Shown: piece after piece, positions 17,821 to 24,346 of the stretch
Layout of the letters: the number at the start of each line of letters is the position of its first letter
Numbering within the stretch: position 1 is the first letter of the stretch
NCBI GenBank assembly: GCA_002450335.1
Contig: DJZB01000022.1
Coordinates: 50,559 to 74,904 of the forward strand
From: Rhodobiaceae bacterium UBA6963
GTDB lineage: Bacteria; Pseudomonadota; Alphaproteobacteria; RS24
Reading direction: 5' to 3'
DNA length: 24,346 bases
The notes under the pieces: model-generated
What the model was told of the DNA's origin: nothing
Database searches by the model: none
What the model saw: the letters and a program-made list of their open reading frames with translations, nothing else
Made by a program: the position numbers and the translations under genes

Positions 17821-17862
17821 CAACAGTGACGATTTAAATATTGTCATAACCGGATATTGGCA

Positions 17863-19344
17863 ATGAGCAAAAACATAGATACTTTTCAAGAAGCCCTCAC
17901 ATTCGATGATGTTTTGCTCCGCCCCGCGGCCTCAAACATCCTGCCGTCTCAGGCCGACACAACCACACAATTAACAAAAACCATTACGCTGGGCATTCCT
18001 CTGCTCTCAGCGGCTATGGATACGGTCACAGAGTCACAACTCGCTATTGCGATGGCTCAAGCCGGAGGACTTGGTGTTTTGCATCGTAACATGACACCTG
18101 TTGAGCAAGCCGCTGAAGTTCGTAAGGTGAAGAAATTCGAGTCCGGTATGGTGGTCAATCCCGTCACGATTTCAAAAGATAATAAGCTTTCTGATGCGCT
18201 GGACTTAATGGCTGAGCATAAAATTTCCGGCATTCCTGTGACGGAAGCGTCAGGCAAGCTTGTTGGCATTGTTACAAACAGGGATGTCCGTTTTGCCAGT
18301 GAGCCTAACAAGCCAGTCTCTGAGTATATGACAAAAGAAAATCTGGTCACGGTCCGTGAAGCCGTTAGCCATGAAGAAGCAAAGAAATTGCTTCACCTCC
18401 ATCGTATAGAAAAACTTCTGGTTGTTGATGATACTTATAAATGTGTCGGCCTGATTACTGTTAAAGATATGGAAAAAGCGCGTCTTCACCCAAATGCGGC
18501 GAAAGATCCGCAGGGCAGGTTGCGCGTTGCCGCAGCCAGCACTGTTGGTGATGAGGGTTATGAGCGTGCTGAAATTTTGATTGATGCCGAAACGGATTTG
18601 ATTGTTGTCGACACGGCGCACGGTCATTCGGTTCGTGTATCCGAGATGGTAACACGGATTAAGAAGAACTATCCTGACGTGCAAGTGCTTGCCGGTAATG
18701 TGGCGACAGGAGAGGGCGCACAGTCTCTGATTGATGCAGGTGCCGATGCGATTAAGGTTGGTATTGGACCCGGGTCTATATGTACTACTCGTGTTGTCGC
18801 TGGTGTGGGTGTACCTCAATTAACTGCGATTATTGACGCTGTTACTGTCGCCGAGAAAGCCGGCATCGGGATTATAGCCGATGGCGGTATTAAATATTCA
18901 GGTGATATGGCAAAAGCAATTGCAGCGGGTGCATCCTCTGTCATGATTGGCTCTTTGTTGGCAGGTACCACGGAAGCGCCGGGGGAAGTATTCCTTTATC
19001 AAGGGCGGTCATATAAATCTTATCGTGGGATGGGTTCAGTAGGTGCCATGGCTCGCGGGTCAGCCGATAGATATTTTCAGCAAGATATTGCCGACACGAT
19101 GAAACTCGTGCCTGAGGGCATTGAAGGTCAAATTCCTTTTAAAGGTGAAGCAGGTGATGTCATTCACCAACTGGTTGGCGGTCTTCGCGCTGCTATGGGG
19201 TATACCGGTGCGGCAAATATTGAGAGCTTCCAGAAAGATACAAGTTTTGTGAAGATGTCCTCTGCAAGTTTACGTGAAAGTCACGTCCATGATGTTGTTA
19301 TCACACGCGAAGCACCGAATTATAAAGGGTCTGGGCAAGGCTAA
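17863..19344 (+). CDS. guaB: Inosine-5'-monophosphate dehydrogenase
   Basis: Oxidises IMP to XMP with NAD+, the committed step to guanine nucleotides. From ATG 17863 the protein has 493 residues, normal length. TFDDVLLRP is at 13-21. Two CBS domains occupy about residues 95-205, inserted in the TIM barrel, where purine nucleotides regulate the family. The catalytic loop GPGSICTTR places Cys307, which forms the covalent thioimidate intermediate. The flap region SYRGMGSVGAM follows. A TTG two codons upstream (17857) would add two residues but the ATG is the better start; its Shine-Dalgarno is weak. The leader has a possible stem-loop. guaA lies downstream, separated by one small gene. Confidence 0.95.
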   Translation: MSKNIDTFQEALTFDDVLLRPAASNILPSQADTTTQLTKTITLGIPLLSAAMDTVTESQLAIAMAQAGGLGVLHRNMTPVEQAAEVRKVKKFESGMVVNPVTISKDNKLSDALDLMAEHKISGIPVTEASGKLVGIVTNRDVRFASEPNKPVSEYMTKENLVTVREAVSHEEAKKLLHLHRIEKLLVVDDTYKCVGLITVKDMEKARLHPNAAKDPQGRLRVAAASTVGDEGYERAEILIDAETDLIVVDTAHGHSVRVSEMVTRIKKNYPDVQVLAGNVATGEGAQSLIDAGADAIKVGIGPGSICTTRVVAGVGVPQLTAIIDAVTVAEKAGIGIIADGGIKYSGDMAKAIAAGASSVMIGSLLAGTTEAPGEVFLYQGRSYKSYRGMGSVGAMARGSADRYFQQDIADTMKLVPEGIEGQIPFKGEAGDVIHQLVGGLRAAMGYTGAANIESFQKDTSFVKMSSASLRESHVHDVVITREAPNYKGSGQG

Positions 19345-19372
19345 TTTAGGCTGTAGCATTCAGGAGTGAGGC

Positions 19373-19873
19373 ATGATGAAAAGATTTTTAATTTTACCTG
19401 TGATGGCTTTATTTATCTGGGGTGTGTTTTTGGTGCCTCAGCCTCTCATGGCCGCTACTCCGGATATGGAAATATTATCCAAAAAGCTTTATCTAGAAGC
19501 TGATTTGGCTTTCAAAAATAAAGAACTTGAAAAAGCCAATGATCTTCTCACACAATCATTGCTCGCTAATCCTGCTAATGCAGATGCTTTTTTTCTAAAA
19601 GGGCATTTGTCGAACCTAAATGAGGATCCTGCAGAAGGACTTCGTCTCATATCGCGGGGTTTGAATATTAACCCAAAGGATTTAAAGGCTCTTCTCTGGG
19701 CCGGCGAAGCAGCCGTGACCTTGGAAGATTTTGAAGAGGCTGATGTTCACCTTAAACGTCTTGAAAAACTATGTGGAGATTGCACAGAGCAACAAACACT
19801 TTTATTGATGATTGAAGATGCTGACACGCAAGATAAGGTTGCGTTGGATAAACCCAAACAATCGGAAGAATAA
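19373..19873 (+). CDS. Small exported TPR-repeat protein
   Basis: 166 residues, no named family recognised. The N-terminus is a signal peptide: MMKR, then a hydrophobic core at about 5-21, with likely cleavage after PLMA (residue 27). The mature part is helical with about three tetratricopeptide-like units (near 37-70, 71-104 and 105-136), including NPANADAFFLKGHL and NPKDLKALLWAGEA. A CGDC motif is at 134-137, after the last repeat. TPR proteins of this size usually mediate protein contacts in the periplasm; the partner is unknown. It has a good AGGAG at 19362-19366 and sits 28 bases after guaB. Its stop TAA is directly followed by the guaA ATG, so it is part of the gua operon by position. 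No functional link to GMP synthesis is implied by the sequence. Confidence 0.75.
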   Translation: MMKRFLILPVMALFIWGVFLVPQPLMAATPDMEILSKKLYLEADLAFKNKELEKANDLLTQSLLANPANADAFFLKGHLSNLNEDPAEGLRLISRGLNINPKDLKALLWAGEAAVTLEDFEEADVHLKRLEKLCGDCTEQQTLLLMIEDADTQDKVALDKPKQSEE

Positions 19874-21418
19874 ATGGATCGCATTCTGATAATAGATTTT
19901 GGCAGTCAGGTAACCCAACTTATTGCCCGACGTGTCAGAGAAAGTGGCGTCTATTGTGAGATTGTGCCGTTTCAGAGTGCTTCAGAAAAATTTGCAGAAA
20001 TTAACCCAAAAGCTGTCATTTTATCAGGTGGTCCCAATAGTGTTGCAGACATTGATACACCGCGCGCGCCTCACGAGATTTTGAGCTCCGGCAAGCCGAT
20101 ACTCGGCATTTGCTATGGTCAGCAAACACTTTGCGCTCAGTTGGGCGGAAGTGTTGAAACATCTGATGAGCGTGAATTTGGTCGCTCCATGCTGTCTCTC
20201 TCCAAGGCAAGCCCTCTTTTTGAGGGGGTCGCAAGTCCGGGTTCGGATATTCAGGTTTGGATGAGCCATGGTGACCGCGTTATGGCGCTTCCTGAAAATT
20301 TTGAAGTGATTGGTACTTCCGAAAACGCACCTTATGCAGCTATTGCTAATGAAGCAGATAAAATTTACGGGGTGCAATTCCACCCTGAAGTGGTGCATAC
20401 GCCAGATGGCGCGAAAATGCTGCGCAATTTCACACATCATATTGCCGGATGCGACGGGCAATGGTCGATGGCAGCGTTCAAGAAAAAGGCAATTGATCAG
20501 GTGCGTGCGCAAGTTGGTGAAGGGCGCGTCATCTGCGGTCTTTCCGGCGGGGTTGATAGCTCTGTTGTAGCCGTATTACTGCATGAGGCAATTGGGGATC
20601 AATTGACTTGTGTTTATGTTGATACCGGCATGATGCGCGCCGGCGAGAGCGAGCAGGTGGTTGGCTTGTTCAGGGACCATTACAATATCAAGCTTGTTCA
20701 TAAAGACGCATCTGATTTGTTTTTATCAAAGCTTGATGGCGTCTCTGACCCTGAGCAAAAACGAAAGATTATTGGTGCGACGTTTATTGATGTATTCGAG
20801 GTCGAGGCTGAGGCCGTTGGCGGGGCTGATTTTCTGGCGCAGGGCACGCTTTACCCCGATGTTATCGAAAGTGTGTCTTTCACGGGTGGGCCGAGTGTCA
20901 CGATTAAAAGCCATCACAATGTTGGTGGTCTACCTGAGCGCATGAATATGAAATTGGTCGAGCCGGTTCGAGAGTTGTTTAAAGATGAAGTGCGTGACCT
21001 AGGACGCGAGCTTGGTCTCCCCGATGCGTTTGTCGGGCGGCACCCATTTCCTGGCCCCGGGCTGGCTATTCGTCTTCCCGGCGAGATTACATCTGAGAAA
21101 TTGGATATTCTCAGAAAAGCGGATGTTGTATACCTTGATGAGATACGCAAGCAAGGTCTTTATGATGAGATATGGCAGGCATTTGCAGTTCTGTTGCCGG
21201 TGCGAACCGTCGGCGTTATGGGTGATAGCCGGACTTATGAATATGTATGCGCGCTCCGTGCGGTGACCTCTACTGATGGCATGACAGCAGATTATTACCC
21301 TTTTACGCATGAGTTTTTAAGTCGCGTTTCCACCCGCATAATTAATGAGGTCCGCGGCATTAATCGTGTCGTCTATGATGTGACGTCCAAACCACCCGGC
21401 ACAATCGAGTGGGAGTAA
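19874..21418 (+). CDS. guaA: GMP synthase (glutamine-hydrolysing)
   Basis: Aminates XMP to GMP using ATP and glutamine, completing the branch begun by guaB. 514 residues, the single-chain bacterial form. The class I amidotransferase domain has Cys80 in GICYGQQ and His170/Glu172 in VQFHPEV. The ATP-pyrophosphatase domain has SGGVDS at 224-229. The C-terminal dimerisation domain ends in TSKPPGTIEWE, the usual C-terminus of the family. The start codon directly abuts the stop of the TPR gene, so reinitiation or coupling is likely. Confidence 0.96.
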   Translation: MDRILIIDFGSQVTQLIARRVRESGVYCEIVPFQSASEKFAEINPKAVILSGGPNSVADIDTPRAPHEILSSGKPILGICYGQQTLCAQLGGSVETSDEREFGRSMLSLSKASPLFEGVASPGSDIQVWMSHGDRVMALPENFEVIGTSENAPYAAIANEADKIYGVQFHPEVVHTPDGAKMLRNFTHHIAGCDGQWSMAAFKKKAIDQVRAQVGEGRVICGLSGGVDSSVVAVLLHEAIGDQLTCVYVDTGMMRAGESEQVVGLFRDHYNIKLVHKDASDLFLSKLDGVSDPEQKRKIIGATFIDVFEVEAEAVGGADFLAQGTLYPDVIESVSFTGGPSVTIKSHHNVGGLPERMNMKLVEPVRELFKDEVRDLGRELGLPDAFVGRHPFPGPGLAIRLPGEITSEKLDILRKADVVYLDEIRKQGLYDEIWQAFAVLLPVRTVGVMGDSRTYEYVCALRAVTSTDGMTADYYPFTHEFLSRVSTRIINEVRGINRVVYDVTSKPPGTIEWE

Positions 21419-21429
21419 TCCTTACCCAC
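21409..21429 (+). terminator. Possible hairpin across the guaA stop codon
   Basis: GTGG and GTAA on the left (separated by GA) pair with TTAC and CCAC on the right around a TCC loop, spanning the guaA TAA. The nearest T-run (TTTTT near 21451) is about 20 bases further on, so this is a poor intrinsic terminator. It could act as a 3' stabilising hairpin. Confidence 0.25.
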
Positions 21430-21482
21430 CTATAACTAACTAACCAATTGTTTTTATTACACTTTTATAAAATACCATAGTT

Positions 21483-21998
21483 TCAAACTACTTTCAAAGA
21501 GTGGGATAGTTTTGGCGGTAAAGGGCTTGAGCTCTCTGCAAAGTCGAAGCCGTGGCATATTACTTTATTTTTAGATTTATGGTTTGGATAAACCTCTAAA
21601 AATTTTTTTAATCCTGCTGACGTAATAAATACATTGAAAGCTTCATGGACAGTACCTCTTAATTTTCCAGAATGATTAACGTAAGCTAGCTTGTGCTTAA
21701 AGCGTTTAAAATGTTTCATAAATCTAGCATTATGAACAAGTATAAGATCACATTCACTCAAAGCGTCTTTTAATCTCTTGGATAAGTAAAATCGTGTAAC
21801 TATATGAAAAACAATACTTGTTTTGCCGGCTCTAATTATCTCAACATTATCTAATATTTCTAAATTTTTAATAATGGGCGCCGTTTCGGGTATCAAAATC
21901 AAATGATTTTCATCAATCATTTTCAGTGCCTTTGAATAGGAAACGAGACTACTTGCCAAGCCGCCTTCTTCCCTGTTTGTTGTTATGGAAACAATCAT
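21483..21998 (-). CDS. N-terminal half of a GT-B glycosyltransferase (GT4-like), truncated
   Basis: 171 residues. The start (MIVSITTNREEGGLASSLVSYSKAL) and the pattern CDLILVHNARFMKHF, YVNHSGKLR, FNVFITSAGLKKFLE and KVICHGFDF resemble the acceptor-side Rossmann domain of GT4-type glycosyltransferases. Such proteins run to about 350 residues. Here the frame stops after a short Ser/Pro tail, 64 bases before the guaA stop, so the whole sugar-nucleotide-binding domain is absent and there is no room for it. The ORF and its flanks are much richer in A and T than the genes on either side, suggesting transfer or decay. There is no good Shine-Dalgarno sequence. It is probably a remnant, though a one-domain protein cannot be excluded. 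The family call is by pattern only. Confidence 0.55.
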   Translation of the reverse strand: MIVSITTNREEGGLASSLVSYSKALKMIDENHLILIPETAPIIKNLEILDNVEIIRAGKTSIVFHIVTRFYLSKRLKDALSECDLILVHNARFMKHFKRFKHKLAYVNHSGKLRGTVHEAFNVFITSAGLKKFLEVYPNHKSKNKVICHGFDFAESSSPLPPKLSHSLKVV

Positions 21999-22084
21999 TA
22001 TTTTTATTTTCTTATTTATTAGTCACCACACAGTGTAAAATGACTTTTTAAATATATCAAATAATGACGTTAATAATTGTTCTT

Positions 22085-22119
22085 AAAAAAACATGGGCGC
22101 ATACCTTTATGTATGCGCC
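22085..22119 (-). terminator. Intrinsic terminator of the CMD-family gene
   Basis: A perfect 9-base-pair stem, GGCGCATAC (22096-22104) with GTATGCGCC (22111-22119), encloses a 6-base loop. Read on the minus strand it is followed, after 4 bases, by seven T (complement of 22085-22091). It lies 38 bases past the stop codon of the minus-strand gene at 22157. A second small repeat, CCGCTC/GAGCGG (22153-22166), overlaps that stop codon. Confidence 0.85.
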
Positions 22120-22156
22120 ATAAATACAAGACCATTTAAATGTATTGTTTTACCGC

Positions 22157-22684
22157 TCAAGAGCGGGTGACGACCTCACAACCGGAGTCCAGGCCCAGCA
22201 CATGGGTCATGCGCCCCAGACCCATCCACATGGCAACGCAATAGGTTAGGTCTGTCAATTCTGCTTCAGAGAATTCAGTACGCATCTCATTCCAAAAGGC
22301 ATCATCTGCGGAGAGCTTCTGGGGATCTGTTCCCATCATTGTCGCATATTGAATGGCCAATTCTTCTTGTCGGGACAGCCCTTTAAAATCATTATCCAGT
22401 AAGGCAAGATAAAATTCCTCATCAGGTGCTTCGCCATTTGTATCGACACCATTCACGATACCGAATTGGCTGACATCTCTTGCAGCACGCCAGTTCATAC
22501 ATATCTTGCAACCATTAATGACAGCAGTCACGATGCGTGCTGCTTCAAAAGTTCTCAATGGCAATTTGCTGTTTGAATATACGGCTTTGGCAAATGCGCC
22601 CCCCGCTTTTGCAATTTCAGGAATATACACTGCGCCCGGATCTATCTCGGTAGCTGTCGTTGTATCTGGCAAAGAAATTCTCAT
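22157..22684 (-). CDS. AhpD-like carboxymuconolactone decarboxylase (CMD) family protein
   Basis: 175 residues from ATG 22684. The AhpD-type core motif Glu-x11-Cys-x2-Cys is present as Glu47, Cys59 and Cys62 (AVINGCKICMNW). AhpD alkylhydroperoxidases have a His four residues after the second Cys; here that position is Arg66. The CxxC pair suggests a thiol redox or peroxidase-like role, but the His change makes activity uncertain, and the general family also includes ring-opening decarboxylases. Start choice: GTG 22696 would include the Shine-Dalgarno in the coding region, whereas GGAGG at 22690-22694 lies 5 bases before ATG 22684. It is divergent from a flavoprotein dehydrogenase across 157 bases, and has a strong terminator downstream. 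The substrate is unknown. Confidence 0.8.
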   Translation of the reverse strand: MRISLPDTTTATEIDPGAVYIPEIAKAGGAFAKAVYSNSKLPLRTFEAARIVTAVINGCKICMNWRAARDVSQFGIVNGVDTNGEAPDEEFYLALLDNDFKGLSRQEELAIQYATMMGTDPQKLSADDAFWNEMRTEFSEAELTDLTYCVAMWMGLGRMTHVLGLDSGCEVVTRS

Positions 22685-22689
22685 GAGTA

Positions 22690-22694
22690 CCTCC
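22690..22694 (-). promoter_or_regulatory. Ribosome binding site that fixes the CMD gene start
   Basis: GGAGG on the minus strand, 5 bases before ATG 22684. It overlaps the upstream in-frame GTG at 22694-22696, which therefore is unlikely to be the start. Confidence 0.75.
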
Positions 22695-22770
22695 ACACTA
22701 TTTATAAATCCTAATCAAAAATTAATTTTTCGCCAAGTTTTTCTTGCACCAGCATTTGTAAAGTCTTGTT

Positions 22771-22782
22771 TTGGCTTGCCAA
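22771..22782. promoter_or_regulatory. Palindrome TTGGCTTGCCAA between divergent genes
   Basis: TTGGC-TT-GCCAA is a perfect palindrome lying near the middle of the 157-base divergent region. The sequence GCCAAGTTTT occurs at 22778-22787 and again at 22732-22741 as a direct repeat. A TATAGT hexamer (22803-22808) that could be a -10 box for the rightward gene follows about 20 bases downstream. This looks like an operator, but no regulator gene is in view. Confidence 0.4.
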
Positions 22783-22841
22783 GTTTTGGTCTTTTGGTTG
22801 AGTATAGTTGACAGTATTGAGGGATATTGCAGGGGGATAAC

Positions 22842-24346
22842 ATGTCAGATAGCGCAGAAACAAACAGGTTCACGGTTCAACCGTTTGAAGAAGTTAAAAA
22901 CTTTGATGTCTCGGCGGACGTGCTTGTTTGTGGCTTTGGGGGCGCAGGTGGAAGCGCGGCACTGGAAGCGGCTCTGGCAGGGGCTGAGGTCGTGTTATTT
23001 GAACGTGCCAGTGGTTCCGGTGGGTCAACCGGCATGTCGAGCTGTGAGATGTATCTGGGTGGTTCAGGCGGTACGGCCTTACAAAAAGAACTGGGTTACG
23101 AGGACAGCACTGAAAACATGATTGCCTATCTTGAGACAGCACTTGAAGAACGTGGTGACCCAGAAAAAATCAGAACCTATGTAGAAGGCGCAGCAGATCA
23201 TTATGGTTGGGCTGTTAGTTTAGGTGTGACCTATAAGCCTGCCGTGATGATGGAACGTGATGTCGTGCCGTTAACTGACGAGTCATTACTTTTTACAGGT
23301 AATGAGCGCACAGAAATATTTAAGCGTAAAGCTGAGGCAGTGCCACGCGGACATGTGCCGTCTCATGAAGGTGATTTTGGTGGGCGCATTTTTATGGATG
23401 CCCTGACCGGGGCTGTCGAAAAAGCAGGTGTTGATATTCACTATGACAGCCGCGTCATAAGATTACTGGTTAAAGCGGACGGCCGTGTTGCCGGTGTTGT
23501 CGCACGTGAAGATAATAAAGAAGTTTTTTATGAGGCGCGTCGCGGCGTCGTTCTCGCGTCAGGCGGGTTTATCATGAACAAGGAAATGACAGCGAAATAT
23601 ATTCCTGAAGTTCATAGCTGGGCGACGCCTTATGGTAATCCATTTGATATGGGCGACGGTATTCGCCTTGGAATGGCAGCGGGCGGCTCGGTGATTAATA
23701 TGGATCAAGCCTTCTTGTCATTTCCGCTTTACCCACCGGCCAAGTTGACCAATGGCATTATGGTAAATTTGCAAGGTGATCGCTTTGTTAATGAGGATGC
23801 CTATCTTGCGCGGCTTGGGCATTATTCAAGCTTGCAGGATGAACAGCGCGTTTATCTTCTTGTTGATCAAGATGATTATGATCACCCGATGTATATTGAG
23901 CGCCTTGATGTAGTTGCTGTTGGCGACACAATTGAAGAAATTGAAAGTGAGTCAGGCCTGTTCCCGGAGGGTGCGTTGCAAGAAACTGTTGCTTTTTACA
24001 ATAAATTTGCTGAGACATCCCAAGACCCGAAATTTCATAAATCGCCCGAATGGATAAAGCCTCTCAAAGCCAAACCATTTGCCTTGCTTGATTTATCTTT
24101 TGAAAATCAGACTGCGGTCATTATGCCTGGTACGACTGGACCTTTGACTTTCTCACTGGGCGGCTTGGATACCATGCCAAGCGGGGAGGTTATTAGTGTT
24201 TCAGGTTCTGTTATCCCCGGGCTTTATGCTGCCGGGCGTGTTACGGCAGGCTTGCCTCGCACTTCAAAAGGGTATGCAAGCGGCATGTCAGTTGGCGACG
24301 CAACATTTTTCGGGCGGCTTGCCGGTAAAAGCGCCGCTGCTGGCGC
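22842..24346 (+). CDS. FAD-dependent 3-ketosteroid dehydrogenase/fumarate reductase-like flavoprotein (runs off the edge)
   Basis: At least 501 residues without a stop. The start at ATG 22842 has AGGGGG at 22831-22836. The FAD-binding fold is ADVLVCGFGGAGGSAALEA, with the glycine motif at 31-37 and Glu54 closing the strand, followed by GSGGSTGMSS, which matches FAD-binding family 2. A second FAD contact, GVVLASGGF, lies further on. The C-terminus has PGLYAAGRVTAGLPRTSKGY, then Tyr478-Ala-Ser480-Gly and GDATFFGRLAG. This resembles 3-oxosteroid dehydrogenases, where a Tyr-x-Ser-Gly arrangement near the C-terminus serves in catalysis. Fumarate/urocanate-type reductases are the alternative. By length, few residues should be missing at the edge. 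There is no signal peptide and no heme-binding CxxCH, so it is probably cytosolic. The substrate is unknown. Confidence 0.82.
   Translation, partial: MSDSAETNRFTVQPFEEVKNFDVSADVLVCGFGGAGGSAALEAALAGAEVVLFERASGSGGSTGMSSCEMYLGGSGGTALQKELGYEDSTENMIAYLETALEERGDPEKIRTYVEGAADHYGWAVSLGVTYKPAVMMERDVVPLTDESLLFTGNERTEIFKRKAEAVPRGHVPSHEGDFGGRIFMDALTGAVEKAGVDIHYDSRVIRLLVKADGRVAGVVAREDNKEVFYEARRGVVLASGGFIMNKEMTAKYIPEVHSWATPYGNPFDMGDGIRLGMAAGGSVINMDQAFLSFPLYPPAKLTNGIMVNLQGDRFVNEDAYLARLGHYSSLQDEQRVYLLVDQDDYDHPMYIERLDVVAVGDTIEEIESESGLFPEGALQETVAFYNKFAETSQDPKFHKSPEWIKPLKAKPFALLDLSFENQTAVIMPGTTGPLTFSLGGLDTMPSGEVISVSGSVIPGLYAAGRVTAGLPRTSKGYASGMSVGDATFFGRLAGKSAAAG

Noticed and set aside
18250..18819. 189-residue open frame on the minus strand inside guaB
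   Set aside because: Antisense to an unambiguous IMP dehydrogenase; the residue pattern has no recognisable family.
20024..20512. 162-residue open frame on the minus strand inside guaA
   Set aside because: Antisense to conserved amidotransferase codons; Cys/His-rich content is an artefact of the opposite frame.
22506..22811. 101-residue plus-strand open frame over the CMD start and the divergent region
   Set aside because: Overlaps the well-supported CMD start and the intergenic palindrome; no family and no ribosome site.
22808..22813. TTGACA as a -35 box for the flavoprotein gene
   Set aside because: A -10 box at 16-18 bases would fall on the ribosome binding site AGGGGG; no -10-like hexamer is there.
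1..24346. tRNA, rRNA, CRISPR array, insertion sequence, phage or toxin-antitoxin genes
   Set aside because: I looked for cloverleaf T-arm sequences, repeat-spacer patterns, transposase or integrase motifs and small paired ORFs, and found none I could support.

Overview
This is a chromosomal housekeeping segment. By eye the base composition is mid-40s % GC. The gene set points to a free-living alphaproteobacterium: a class II (plant-type) DAHP synthase, a roughly 450-residue glutamyl-tRNA synthetase of the ALSKR type, the short phosphatidylserine decarboxylase next to pssA, and a Ppx/GppA phosphatase fused translationally to rlmE. I cannot place it in an order or genus from this window. No rRNA, tRNA, CRISPR array, insertion sequence or phage gene is visible. 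No stretch longer than 300 bases lacks a gene.

Layout. Positions 55-2796 (+) hold a tight cluster of a DjlA-like TerB/J-domain protein, rpiA and gor, with overlapping ends. Positions 2819-4183 (-) hold the class II DAHP synthase, convergent with gor and divergent from the next block. Positions 4327-9010 (+) hold nadE, gltX and cimA (citramalate synthase). A LOG-family phosphoribohydrolase (9007-9552, -) meets cimA tail to tail with interlocked stop codons. Positions 9658-11231 (+) carry psd and pssA, the two steps that make phosphatidylethanolamine from CDP-diacylglycerol. The visible reading frame of pssA has no normal start codon before its conserved N-terminus. Positions 11238-15586 (-) encode a two-gene RND efflux system. 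Positions 15787-17699 (+) hold ppx/gppA and rlmE. Positions 17863-21418 (+) hold guaB, a small exported TPR protein and guaA, which together give the IMP to XMP to GMP branch.

After guaA the character changes. A very AT-rich stretch holds an ORF equal to about half a glycosyltransferase (21483-21998, -). Then come an AhpD-like carboxymuconolactone-decarboxylase family gene with a good intrinsic terminator (-) and, divergent from it, a flavoprotein of the 3-ketosteroid dehydrogenase/fumarate reductase group that runs off the right edge (+). This right end is the only part that looks accessory.

Most of the window is ordinary core metabolism and I see no convincing new multi-gene system. The points most worth a second look are the pssA start, the half glycosyltransferase, the divergent CMD/flavoprotein pair with a palindrome between them, and a stem-loop in the guaB leader.
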